From: Solirubrobacter sp035555675
GTDB lineage: Bacteria; Actinomycetota; Thermoleophilia; Solirubrobacterales; Solirubrobacteraceae
Length of the DNA stretch: 49,038 nt
Reading direction: 5' to 3'
NCBI GenBank assembly: GCA_035555675.1
Contig: DATMGH010000009.1
Coordinates: 1-49,038 of the forward strand
This document shows positions 7,529 to 15,380 of this stretch, in pieces. Both the position numbers and the translations under genes were made by a program. Every line of letters begins with the position of its first letter. Position 1 is the first letter of the stretch. The notes beneath the pieces are model-generated. The model did not search any database, was not told the DNA's origin, and worked only from the letters and a program-made list of their open reading frames with translations.

Positions 7529-8259
7529 GCCGGATTCTCGCGACCTACAACATCAAGGGCGGCGTCGGCAAGACGTCGGCCGCGGTCAACCTGGCCACGA
7601 TCTCCGCGCGCGAAGGCCGGCCGACGCTGCTGTGGGACCTCGACCCGCAGGGCGCGAGCACGTTCCTGTTCCGCGTCAAGCCGAAGGTCAAAGGCGGCGG
7701 CGGCAAGCTCGTGCGCGGCAAGACCGACATCGACGGGCAGATCAAGGGGACCGACACCGAGGGGCTCGACCTGCTGCCCGCGGACTTCTCCTACCGCCAC
7801 ATGGACCTCGCGCTGGGCGACGCCAAGCGGCCTGAGCGCCGGCTGGCGCGCGTCCTGCAGCCGCTGCGCGACGAGTACGAGTTCATGTTCCTGGACTGCC
7901 CGCCGAGCATCTCGCTCGTCTCGGAGTCCGTGTTCGACGCCGCCGACGCGCTGCTGGTCCCGATCATCCCGGCGACCCTGTCCTCGCGCACGCTCGACCA
8001 GCTGCACGCCGTGCTGGACCGCAAGGGCCCGCAGGTCCTCGGGTTCTTCTCGATGGCCGACCGGCGCAAGAAGCTGCACCGCGAGCTGATGGAGACGCTC
8101 GCGGCCGACTACGACCTGCTGGAGACCGTCATCCCGACCTCGGCCGAGATCGAGCGGATGGGCGCGCACCGCGCGCCGCTGGCCGAGTTCGCGCCGCGCA
8201 GCCGCGCGGCGCGCGCGTACGCGGACCTCTGGGACGAGGTCCGCGCTCGGCTCACGTAG
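7525..8259 (+). CDS. ParA/MinD-family ATPase coupled to CHAD protein
   Basis: 244 aa. The deviant Walker A KGGVGKT is at residues 11-17 with its signature Lys11. The A' motif LLWDLDPQG contains Asp40, and the Walker B is FMFLDCPPS near residue 120. This is the complete set for a dimerising ParA ATPase that binds nucleoid DNA and moves cargo. No parB or parS-like gene is adjacent. Instead the gene overlaps the CHAD gene by 4 nt, so its cargo may be the CHAD protein (polyphosphate granules) rather than DNA; that is inference. GTG 7525 is the only start fitting the Walker A. Its last 8 nt overlap the convergent permease gene. Confidence 0.9.
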   Translation: MSRILATYNIKGGVGKTSAAVNLATISAREGRPTLLWDLDPQGASTFLFRVKPKVKGGGGKLVRGKTDIDGQIKGTDTEGLDLLPADFSYRHMDLALGDAKRPERRLARVLQPLRDEYEFMFLDCPPSISLVSESVFDAADALLVPIIPATLSSRTLDQLHAVLDRKGPQVLGFFSMADRRKKLHRELMETLAADYDLLETVIPTSAEIERMGAHRAPLAEFAPRSRAARAYADLWDEVRARLT

Positions 8260-8905
8260 CGCGCGCGGCGACGCTCACCGCAACGCCGGCCAGCAGCAGG
8301 CAGCCGGCACAGGCGACCAGCTCGGCGCCGCTGACCTGGCCCGGCGCCGCGTCGCTCAGCGCCTTGGCCACCCGCACCGGTCCACCCAGCCGGGACACGG
8401 CCGTGAGCGCGACCAGCACGGCGAGGACCAGCGCCGCCGACGTGGCGCGCCGCGTGACCCGCGGCGGGCCGAGCGCGAGCGCGACCGACCCGCCGAGGAT
8501 CGCGCAGGACAGGAGCGCGATGACCGCGCCGACCACGTCGCCGAGCTCCAGCGGCCGGCCGAACACGTGGCCGACGTGCAACGCCAGCAGCACGAGCGGA
8601 ACGCCGGCGAACGCCACGGTCAGCCCGGCGGCGACGAGCAGGACGAACCGGACCTCGAGCCACGCCCGCCGCCCGCGCCCGCCGAGCGCCACCGCCGCCA
8701 TCTCCGCCTGCGCCGCCGGCTCGACGGCGAGCACCGCGCCCACCAGCCAGGCACCGAGCGCACAGCACAGGACCGCGGCCAGCCCCCAGGTCGGCCCGAC
8801 CTCGTTGCGCTGGGACGCGAACACGCCGAGCAGCGCGAAGCACGTCGCCGCGAGCGGGATCAGCGGCGCCCGCGTGCGGCCGGCGGTCAGGAGGAGGTAG
8901 CGCAC
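8252..8905 (-). CDS. ABC transporter permease-like membrane protein
   Basis: 217 aa, about six hydrophobic segments (for example residues 15-35, 40-60, 85-110, 125-150, 155-175, 190-212) and no other recognisable motif. It follows the ABC ATPase gene with a 19-nt overlap, so it is most likely the membrane partner of that ATPase. Its size and layout recall small exporter permeases of the CcmB/ABC-2 type, but the substrate cannot be told from sequence. GTG 8905 is preceded by GGA/GGCC within the ATPase frame. The 3' end overlaps the convergent parA-like gene by 8 nt. Confidence 0.65.
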   Translation of the reverse strand: MRYLLLTAGRTRAPLIPLAATCFALLGVFASQRNEVGPTWGLAAVLCCALGAWLVGAVLAVEPAAQAEMAAVALGGRGRRAWLEVRFVLLVAAGLTVAFAGVPLVLLALHVGHVFGRPLELGDVVGAVIALLSCAILGGSVALALGPPRVTRRATSAALVLAVLVALTAVSRLGGPVRVAKALSDAAPGQVSGAELVACAGCLLLAGVAVSVAARAT

Positions 8906-9627
8906 GGCTCCACGCCCTCGATGTGCCACCCGGCCTCCAGCAGCGCCCGCAGCAGGTCGTCGCCGGCCGCGGCGGGAACGCGCTGGGTGAGTGTCTCCCC
9001 GCCTCGGACCGCCCGGATGCGCACCGCCGGCGCGCGCGGCGGCGACGGCTCGGCGACGCACGTCCCGTCCTGGATCCGCAGCCGAGCGTCGCTCGCGATC
9101 CCCGCGGCACCGGAGTGATCGGTGAACAGCACCGTGCGCCCGGCGCCGATCTCCGCGCCGAGCCACGCTCGCCCGTCGGCGTCCAACCCGGCGAACGGCT
9201 CGTCCAGCAGCAGGAGCGCGCCCTCGGCGCGCACCGCCTCCAGAATCGCGATCCGCTGCAGCATCCCCTTGCTCAGCGTGGCCGACCGGCGGGGCAGGAT
9301 CGCCTCGTCGAGCCCGCACGCTCGCACCGCCTCGCCCCAGTCGACCGGCGCCAGGCGACGCAGCCGGCGCATCCCCGCCAGCCACTCGCCGCACGGCAGC
9401 GCGGGCACCAGCGCGACCCGCTCGGGGACGAACGCGGTCGCGCCCGGTCGCACGAGCGTGCCGGACGCCGCGCGGGCGAGCCCGCCCAGCACCCGCAGCA
9501 GGCTCGTCTTCCCGGCGCCGTTGGCGCCGCCGAGGTGCGTGACGGTGCCGAGCGCGAGATCGAGCGACACGCCGGTGAGCACCGTCCGGCGCCCGCGCCG
9601 GACCGACAGGTCCCGCGCGGTCAGCAC
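8887..9627 (-). CDS. ABC transporter ATP-binding protein
   Basis: 246 aa with Walker A GANGAGKTS (about residues 34-42), signature LSKGMLQR, Walker B LLLLDEPFAGLD and a switch His (TDHSG). The first 190 residues are the nucleotide-binding domain, resembling exporter ATPases of the CcmA kind. The last about 55 residues are an extra C-terminal segment. It begins 4 nt after the rpoD stop and overlaps its presumed permease, making an rpoD-ATPase-permease transcription unit. Substrate unknown. Confidence 0.9.
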   Translation of the reverse strand: MLTARDLSVRRGRRTVLTGVSLDLALGTVTHLGGANGAGKTSLLRVLGGLARAASGTLVRPGATAFVPERVALVPALPCGEWLAGMRRLRRLAPVDWGEAVRACGLDEAILPRRSATLSKGMLQRIAILEAVRAEGALLLLDEPFAGLDADGRAWLGAEIGAGRTVLFTDHSGAAGIASDARLRIQDGTCVAEPSPPRAPAVRIRAVRGGETLTQRVPAAAGDDLLRALLEAGWHIEGVEPCATSS

Positions 9628-9631
9628 CGCC

Positions 9632-10759
9632 TCAGGTCGCGTCTCTCAGGCGCTGTGCCTCCGGGAGCGACTCCAGCTTCTTGAGCGTGTGGTTCTCGAT
9701 CTGCCGGATGCGCTCGCGCGTGACGTTGAACGCCCGCCCGACCTCCTCCAGCGTGTAGGGACGCGCCCCGGTCAGCCCGAACCGCATCTCGATCACCTCG
9801 CGCTCACGCTGCGGCAGCGCGTCCAGCGCCCGCCGCACGTTCTCCTTGCGCAGGTTCTCCGACGCCACCTCGAACGGTGACTCGGCCGCCTCGTCCTCGA
9901 CGAAGTCGCCCAGCTCGGATTCCTCTTCCTCGCCGATCGGCTTCTCGAGCGACACCGGCTGCTGCGCCATGCGCAGGATGTCGCGCACCTCGCGCACCGA
10001 GCACTCCAGCTCGCGTGCGATCTCCTCGGGCAGCGGCTCGCGACCGAGCTGCTGGACGAGCTGGCGCTCGACGTGCACCACCTTGTTGAGCTTCTCGACC
10101 ATGTGCACCGGGATCCGGATCGTCCGGCCCTTGTCGGCGATCGCCCGCGTCACGGCCTGGCGGATCCACCACGTGGCGTAGGTCGAGAACTTGTAGCCGC
10201 GGCGGTAGTCGAACTTCTCCACCGCCCGGATCAGGCCGAGCGAGCCCTCCTGGATCAGGTCCAGGAACGACAGGCCGCGGCCCAGGTAGCCCTTGGCGAT
10301 CGAGACGACCAGCCGCAGGTTGGCCTCCACCATCTCCTGCTTGGCGACGAGGTCGCCGCGCTCGATGCGACGGGCCAGCTCGACCTCGCGGTCGGCCGTG
10401 AGCAGCTGCACCTTGCCGATCGAGCGCAGGTAGAGCCGCAGCGAGTCCAGGCTCGGCTCCACCGTCAGGTCGATCTCGGGCTTGCGCGCGTCCGGCGAGT
10501 CCTTCGCCGCGCGGGCCTCGGGTTCCGACGCCGTCACCGGCTTGCCTTCAGCCGTGACGATCTCGATCCCCTGGTCCAGCAGATACGCGTGCAGCTCCGT
10601 GATCTGCTCCTTCGTGACCTCCACCTCTTCGAGTGAGGCGGCGATCCGCTCGACGGTCAGGATCCCCCGTTCCTGGCCTTCGGCGATCAGCGGGCGCAGC
10701 TCGTCGATCTCCGTGATCGCTGCCTCGTCCGCCAGCAAAGCATCCGTCTTGGTCGCCAA
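9632..10759 (-). CDS. rpoD: RNA polymerase primary sigma factor (RpoD/SigA family)
   Basis: 375 aa. Residues about 17-72 look like region 1.1; 1.2 begins near DSLRLYLRSIG. Region 2 is canonical (EANLRLVVSIAKGY, FLDLIQEGSLGLIRAVEKFDY, GYKFSTYATWWIRQAVTRAI), region 3 follows, and region 4.2 is YTLEEVGRAFNVTRERIRQIE. It directs RNA polymerase to -10/-35 promoters. The extreme C-terminus (ENHTLKKLESLPEAQRLRD) departs from the usual EAKALRKLRHP ending. It is divergent from mptA across 206 nt, which should hold both promoters, and followed closely by an ABC pair. Confidence 0.93.
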   Translation of the reverse strand: MATKTDALLADEAAITEIDELRPLIAEGQERGILTVERIAASLEEVEVTKEQITELHAYLLDQGIEIVTAEGKPVTASEPEARAAKDSPDARKPEIDLTVEPSLDSLRLYLRSIGKVQLLTADREVELARRIERGDLVAKQEMVEANLRLVVSIAKGYLGRGLSFLDLIQEGSLGLIRAVEKFDYRRGYKFSTYATWWIRQAVTRAIADKGRTIRIPVHMVEKLNKVVHVERQLVQQLGREPLPEEIARELECSVREVRDILRMAQQPVSLEKPIGEEEESELGDFVEDEAAESPFEVASENLRKENVRRALDALPQREREVIEMRFGLTGARPYTLEEVGRAFNVTRERIRQIENHTLKKLESLPEAQRLRDAT

Positions 10760-10866
10760 CCGCTCAATCCTTCGGGACGTAACTCAGGCGTTGCCCCGCC
10801 CCCGGGGCCGCCCCTTCCGTGCCTATCCGTCGTGTACGCGGCGTCCGCCGCCCGGCATGCATTCCC

Positions 10867-10879
10867 TAAGGAAGCCTTA
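10867..10879. promoter_or_regulatory. Inverted repeat TAAGG-AAG-CCTTA between rpoD and mptA
   Basis: A perfect 5-bp inverted repeat with a 3-nt spacer lies in the 206-nt divergent spacer (10760-10965), the only AT-containing palindrome I see there. It could be an operator, but no regulator or known box was matched. Confidence 0.25.
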
Positions 10880-10965
10880 ATGCCGTTCCGGGTTTGTACC
10901 ACGGGTTACGTGATGTGTCCTTGGCGAAACCTTGGTCCATTCGTCCAGGAACTACCCTCGATGTC

Positions 10966-11946
10966 ATGACTCTGCCTTTGGAGGACGTCCAGAGCCGGGT
11001 TCCGACGCTCTCCCTCTCGCTCTCACGCGTGGGCGTGACCAACGTCGAGAAGGTCATCCGGCTCAGCGACAACGGCTCCGAGCAGCTGTTCTCGGCCCGT
11101 CTGGACTGCTTCGTCGACCTCGGGCCGCACCAGAAGGGCGCGCACATGAGCCGCTTCGAGGAAGTGGTCAACGATGCGATCGGCGAGGTCGTGCTCGGCG
11201 AGAGCGCGTTCCGCGCGGAGACGCTCGCGCAGCACATCGCCGAGAAGGTCCGCGACCGGCAGGGCGCGCGCCGCGCCGAGGTCCACATCGAGGCGCGCTA
11301 CCCGGAGCACAAGCCGGCGCCCGTCTCGGGCATCGAGACGCAGGAGATCTACTCGCTGCTGGGCGCCGCGGTCGCCGGCGAGGCCGGGACGCGCCGGCTG
11401 ATCGGCGTGCGCGCGCAGGGGATGACCGCGTGCCCGTGCGCGCAGACGCTGGTGCAGGCGCGCTCGCGCGAGCGGCTGCTCGCCGACGGCTTCACCGAGG
11501 ATGAGATCGAGCGGATCTTCGAGGCGGTCCCGGTCGCCACGCACAACCAGCGCGGGCTGGCGACGCTGCACATCGGCTGCCCGGAGACGTGCACGACCGA
11601 CATCGACGCGCAGTGGCTCGTGCAGATCGCCGAGGACTCGATGTCGTCGGAGATCTACGAGCTGATGAAGCGCTCCGACGAGGGCGCCGTGGTGGAGAAG
11701 GCGCACCGCCGCCCGCGCTTCGTCGAGGACTGCGTGCGCGAGATGGTGCGCGGCGTCGTCGAGCGGCTCGACTTCCTGTCGGACCAGCACTTCGTCTCCG
11801 CCCGCCAGGAGAACCTCGAGACGATCCACCAGCACAACGTGCAGGCCGAGCGGTTCGGCCTGGTCGGCGAGCTGCGGCGCGAGATCGCCACCGGGGAGCA
11901 CTCCCCGCACCACCTCTCGCTGCGCGAGTGGCTCGACGGCGCATAG
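10966..11946 (+). CDS. mptA: GTP cyclohydrolase, MptA/FolE2 family
   Basis: 326 aa. It begins with LSLSRVGVTNVEKVI and contains GMTACPCAQ with the metal-binding Cys, plus HIE and ATHNQRG motifs, characteristic of the COG1469 cyclohydrolases that open GTP to a dihydroneopterin product for folate/pterin synthesis. The motif text resembles archaeal-type MptA (which makes the 2',3'-cyclic phosphate) more than the classic FolE2 'LCPCSKEIS' form, so the exact product is uncertain. ATG 10966 is in frame; AGGA lies about 15 nt upstream. It heads a probable operon with the CNNM gene (4 nt downstream), a response regulator and clpP. No zinc-responsive box was seen. Confidence 0.88.
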   Translation: MTLPLEDVQSRVPTLSLSLSRVGVTNVEKVIRLSDNGSEQLFSARLDCFVDLGPHQKGAHMSRFEEVVNDAIGEVVLGESAFRAETLAQHIAEKVRDRQGARRAEVHIEARYPEHKPAPVSGIETQEIYSLLGAAVAGEAGTRRLIGVRAQGMTACPCAQTLVQARSRERLLADGFTEDEIERIFEAVPVATHNQRGLATLHIGCPETCTTDIDAQWLVQIAEDSMSSEIYELMKRSDEGAVVEKAHRRPRFVEDCVREMVRGVVERLDFLSDQHFVSARQENLETIHQHNVQAERFGLVGELRREIATGEHSPHHLSLREWLDGA

Positions 11947-11950
11947 TCCC

Positions 11951-13186
11951 GTGAGCGACTTCTGGCGCGCGTTCGCGCTGTTCGCGTTGATCGCCGGCAA
12001 CGCGTTCTTCGTCATCGGCGAGTACTCGATCGTGACCGCGCGCCGCGGCGCCCTGCGCTCGCGCGGCGGCAAGGGCGCGGCGTCCGCGCTGCGGCTGATG
12101 AACGACCCGGTGCGCGTGATCTCCACCGTCCAGGTCGGGATCACGGGCATCGGCATCCTCACCGGCGCCGTCGGCGAGCCGGTCGTGCGCGACCTGCTCG
12201 GGAGCTCGCTGCCCAGCTGGGCCGGCTTCGTGATCGCGTTCGCGATCGTCACCTACCTGTCGGTCGTGCTCGGCGAGCTGGTGCCGAAGGCGCTTACGCT
12301 GGACCGGGCCGAGCGGCTCGCGGCGCTGATCGCGCGCCCCGTCGAGGCGCTGTCGATCGTCCTGCGCCCGGTCGTGTGGGTCCTGCAGGGCACGGCGGGC
12401 CTGCTGCTGCGCCCGTTCGGGATCACCGAAGTGATGGCGGGCGAGACCGTGCGCACGCCCGAGGAGCTGCGCGAGCTGGTCGACGAGGCCGAGGGCTCGG
12501 GCGTGATCCCGCGCGCCCAGGAGGAGCTGCTGCACAACGTGTTCGACTTCGTCGGGCAGGAGGTGCGCAACGTGATGGTGCCGTCGCCCGACGTCGAGTG
12601 GCTGGAGGCGTCGATGATCGCCGCCGACGCGCTGCCGATGCTGATCGAGACCTCGCACGTGCGGCTGCCGGTCGGCGCCGAGACGCTCGACCACCTGGTC
12701 GGGATCGTGCACTTCCGGGACCTGCTGGCCTCGCCGGACGCGCCCGTCGGCACGCTGGCCCGCCCGGCCATGATCGTGCCGGAGACCAAGGACCTCGGCG
12801 CGCTGATGCGCGAGCTGCGCGAGGCGCGCCAGCAGATGGCGGTCGTCGCCGACGAGTACGGCGGCACGGCCGGGATCGTGACCATGCACGACGTGCTCGA
12901 GGAGCTGGTCGGCGAGATCGAGAACGAGTTCGACCTGCCGCGGTCCGAGCTCGACTGGATCGACGAGCGCACGGTCGAGGTCTCCGGCTCGATGACGATC
13001 GACGACTTCAACGAGACCGTCGGGACGACGCTGCCGCAGCGCGGGCCGCGCACGCTGGCGGGGCTCGTGTTCGACGCGCTGGGGCGGCGCCCGGAGCCCG
13101 GCGACGTCGTGCGCTTCGGCGACACCACGCTCCGGATCGAGGCGATGCAGGACCTGCGGATCACCAAACTCCGCGTCGGTCTTTAG
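11951..13186 (+). CDS. CNNM/CorC-type hemolysin-family membrane transporter
   Basis: 411 aa. The N-terminal about 190 residues form a CNNM (DUF21) membrane domain with the QVGITGIGILTGAVGEPVV segment. Two CBS domains follow (about 205-325; VRNVMVPSPDVEWL, QMAVVADEYGGTAGIVTMHDVLEELVGEI), then a C-terminal CorC_HlyC domain (about 335-410). Such proteins are membrane-located and implicated in Mg2+/Co2+ transport or ion homeostasis, with CBS domains sensing adenine nucleotides. It starts at GTG 4 nt after the mptA stop. Confidence 0.9.
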   Translation: MSDFWRAFALFALIAGNAFFVIGEYSIVTARRGALRSRGGKGAASALRLMNDPVRVISTVQVGITGIGILTGAVGEPVVRDLLGSSLPSWAGFVIAFAIVTYLSVVLGELVPKALTLDRAERLAALIARPVEALSIVLRPVVWVLQGTAGLLLRPFGITEVMAGETVRTPEELRELVDEAEGSGVIPRAQEELLHNVFDFVGQEVRNVMVPSPDVEWLEASMIAADALPMLIETSHVRLPVGAETLDHLVGIVHFRDLLASPDAPVGTLARPAMIVPETKDLGALMRELREARQQMAVVADEYGGTAGIVTMHDVLEELVGEIENEFDLPRSELDWIDERTVEVSGSMTIDDFNETVGTTLPQRGPRTLAGLVFDALGRRPEPGDVVRFGDTTLRIEAMQDLRITKLRVGL

Positions 13187-13220
13187 AGCGAGTTCAGGGC
13201 CGTCGAGCAGGGTGTCGGCC

Positions 13221-13766
13221 ATGACGCGAGTCGCGGTCATCGACCCTCAGCCGGCCGTTCGCGCCGGCCTCGCCACGATGTTGCGCACCGAGCCCGGGCT
13301 CGTCTCGGTCGGTTGCGCGGAGGACGGTCTCGAGCTGGTGGTGCGCCAGCGCCCCGACGTCGTCGTCCTCGACGCCGACGCGATCGACCTGTGCCGGCGC
13401 ATGCGCGCCCTCGACGCCGCGCCGCGCGTCGTGCTCTACGCGAGCCTCGCCGACCCGTCGCTGCCCGTGACCGCACGCGTCGCCGGCGCCGACGGGCTGG
13501 TGGACAAGGCCGCGCCCGCGGAGGCGCTCTTCGACGCGATCCGCACCGTCGCCCGCGGCGGGACCGCGCTGCCGCCGCTCGAGCGCTCCCAGCTCGACGC
13601 CGCCGCGCACCGCGTCGACGCCGAGGACCTCGCGCTGCTGGCGATGCTGCTGGACCGCACGGAGCCGGCGGACGTCGCCGAGACGCTCCACGTGCACCCG
13701 CGCAAGGTCGCGCGGCGCATCGAGCGCGTGCTCGGGCGCCTGCGCGCCCGGCCGATCGCGGTCTGA
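13221..13766 (+). CDS. Response-regulator-like protein (receiver plus LuxR-like HTH)
   Basis: About 181 aa. A receiver domain covers residues 1-115: VAVIDPQPAVRAG holds the acidic pocket, VVVLDAD the likely phospho-Asp and GLVDKAAP the conserved Lys. The C-terminal segment (ALLAMLLDRTEPADVAETLHVHPRKVARRIERVLGRL) is a short, somewhat diverged LuxR/GerE-type helix-turn-helix. No sensor kinase is adjacent. ATG 13221 was chosen with AGGG about 8 nt upstream; GTG 13212 is possible. It lies between the CNNM gene and clpP with gaps of 34 and 21 nt, suggesting co-transcription. Confidence 0.8.
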   Translation: MTRVAVIDPQPAVRAGLATMLRTEPGLVSVGCAEDGLELVVRQRPDVVVLDADAIDLCRRMRALDAAPRVVLYASLADPSLPVTARVAGADGLVDKAAPAEALFDAIRTVARGGTALPPLERSQLDAAAHRVDAEDLALLAMLLDRTEPADVAETLHVHPRKVARRIERVLGRLRARPIAV

Positions 13767-13787
13767 ACGTCGTAACCTGCGAGAGCA

Positions 13788-14369
13788 ATGCCTCTCGTCC
13801 CCATGGTCATCGAGCGCACCGCCCGCGGCGAGCGCGAATTCGACATCTTCTCGCGGCTCCTGAACGAGCGGATCATCTTCCTCGGCTCGGCCGTGGACGA
13901 CCAGATCGCGAACCTGATCGTCGCCCAGATGCTGCACTTGGAGTCCCAGGACCCCGACAAGGACATCTCGCTCTACATCAACTCGCCGGGCGGCTCGATC
14001 TACGCGGGGCTCGCGATCTACGACACGATGAACTTCATCAAGCCCGACGTGGCGACGATGTGCGTCGGGATCGCGATGTCGATGGGGTCGCTGCTGCTGG
14101 CCGGCGGGGCGCCCGGCAAGCGCATGGCGCTGCCGAACTCGCGGATCCTGATCCACCAGCCGTCGGCGGGCTTCGAGGGGCAGTCGACGGACATCGAGAT
14201 CCACGCGGCCGAGATCATCAAGACGCGCAAGCGGATCGACGAGATCTACGCCAAGCACACCGGCCAGTCCGAGGAGCAGGTGCACCGCGACATGGAGCGC
14301 GACCGCTTCTTCAAGGCCGACGAGGCCGCCGCGTACGGCCTCATCGACAAGGTCATCTCAACGCACTGA
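13788..14369 (+). CDS. clpP: ATP-dependent Clp protease proteolytic subunit
   Basis: 193 aa, the normal ClpP length. The catalytic triad is visible: Ser98 in GIAMSMGSLLLA, His123 in RILIHQPSAG and Asp172 in RDRFFKADEAAAYGLID; the substrate-channel element YINSPGGS is at 63-70. The Ser context is MSMGS instead of the usual ASMGA/ASMGS. It forms tetradecamers that degrade proteins handed over by ClpX/ClpC. It is the last gene of the mptA-led plus-strand run; a second clpP and clpX are not in the window. Confidence 0.95.
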   Translation: MPLVPMVIERTARGEREFDIFSRLLNERIIFLGSAVDDQIANLIVAQMLHLESQDPDKDISLYINSPGGSIYAGLAIYDTMNFIKPDVATMCVGIAMSMGSLLLAGGAPGKRMALPNSRILIHQPSAGFEGQSTDIEIHAAEIIKTRKRIDEIYAKHTGQSEEQVHRDMERDRFFKADEAAAYGLIDKVISTH

Positions 14370-14448
14370 CGTAGCAGTGCTCTGGTCGGTGGTGGTGCAC
14401 CTCGCGGCCCGGTCTCGGCTTACCGATCAGGTTCGAGCGTTTGAGTTG

Positions 14449-14523
14449 GCGCGTTGGTGGGGGTGTGTCCGGAAACTCGCCTGACAGGCGACCTAGCGGC
14501 CACACCCCCACCGCGCAACGCGC
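14449..14523. terminator. Large imperfect palindrome between convergent clpP and FAH-family genes
   Basis: GCGCGTTGGTGGGGGTGTG on the left pairs with CACACCCCCACC...CAACGCG on the right, with a 4-nt bulge. An internal hairpin TCGCC-TGACA-GGCGA sits at the tip. It lies between two genes reading towards each other, so it probably acts as a bidirectional transcription barrier, although there is no T-run. Confidence 0.55.
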
Positions 14524-14545
14524 TCCACGACCCTCCCCCCACTCC

Positions 14546-15313
14546 TCAGGTGATCGGGTGCTCGAGGGCGCCCAGGCCCTCGATCTCCACTCTCACGGTG
14601 TCGCCGGGCTGGAGGTAGCGCGGGGGGTCGAACGCCTCCCCCACTCCGCTCGGCGTACCCGTGAGAACGATCGCGCCGGGCTCGAGCGTGCAGGCCTCGG
14701 CGATGAAGTCCACCACCTCCTGCGGCTTGAAGATCAGGTCGCTCGTGTTGCCGTCCTGCCGCAGCTCGCCGTTGACGTGCGTGGTGAGGCGGAGGCTGGA
14801 CGGGTCGGCGTCGGTGGTGATCCACGGGCCCCACGGGCAGGACGTGTCGAAGCCCTTCGCGCGCGCCCACTGGGCCTCGCTGCGCTGCAGGTCGCGGGCG
14901 GAGACGTCGTCGGCCACGGCGTAGCCGGCGATCGTGTTGTCCTCGCCCATGACGAGCACGAGCTCGACCTCGTAGTCGAGCTGGGCGCTTGCCTTGGGGA
15001 TGACGACCGGGCCGCTCGGGCGAGCGCTGGACAGCGGGAGCTTGAGGAAGACGAGCGGCTTCTCCGGCTTCTGGGAGCCGAGCTCCTCGATGTGGGCGGC
15101 GTAGTTGCGGCCGACGCAGAAGATCGCGGGCGGGCGCGGGATCGGCGCCAGCAGGGTCACGTCCGCGAGCGCGTGGCGCTGTCCGGTGGCCGGCTGCGGG
15201 TCCAGCAGGTGGTCGATGATCGTGCCACTCGCGTACGCGACGATCTCGTCGCCCCGGACCTCGCCGGGCTGCGGGTCGTCGGCGCCGGGAGCGAGGAAGG
15301 TCGCGAGCTTCAT
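14546..15313 (-). CDS. Fumarylacetoacetate hydrolase family protein
   Basis: 255 aa. The FAH-fold metal site is visible: Glu115 and Glu117 in DYEVELVLVMG and Asp136 in ADDVSARDLQ; the entry motif IFCVGRNYAAHIEE is at 64-78 and the substrate motif LTGTPSGVG near the C-terminus. Members hydrolyse, decarboxylate or isomerise beta-dicarbonyl acids (acylpyruvases, 2-oxohepta-3-ene-dioate isomerases); the exact substrate cannot be told. ATG 15313 has AAGG about 10 nt upstream. It is divergent from the GAF-GGDEF gene across 67 nt. Confidence 0.9.
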   Translation of the reverse strand: MKLATFLAPGADDPQPGEVRGDEIVAYASGTIIDHLLDPQPATGQRHALADVTLLAPIPRPPAIFCVGRNYAAHIEELGSQKPEKPLVFLKLPLSSARPSGPVVIPKASAQLDYEVELVLVMGEDNTIAGYAVADDVSARDLQRSEAQWARAKGFDTSCPWGPWITTDADPSSLRLTTHVNGELRQDGNTSDLIFKPQEVVDFIAEACTLEPGAIVLTGTPSGVGEAFDPPRYLQPGDTVRVEIEGLGALEHPIT

Positions 15314-15380
15314 GGGCGGCGACCTTACTCGACGGATGGACGGCTTGAGAACGCCCGTGATTGGTCGATGATGGACGGTG

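Noticed and set aside
7525..8259. ParA gene as evidence for a plasmid or chromosomal parABS locus
   Set aside because: No parB-like gene or parS-like 16-bp palindromes are nearby, and the gene is translationally tied to a CHAD protein instead.
10880..10965. Zinc-uptake-regulator box upstream of the MptA/FolE2-family gene
   Set aside because: Such boxes are often present before folE2, but no TGAAAATGATTTTCA-like palindrome is visible.
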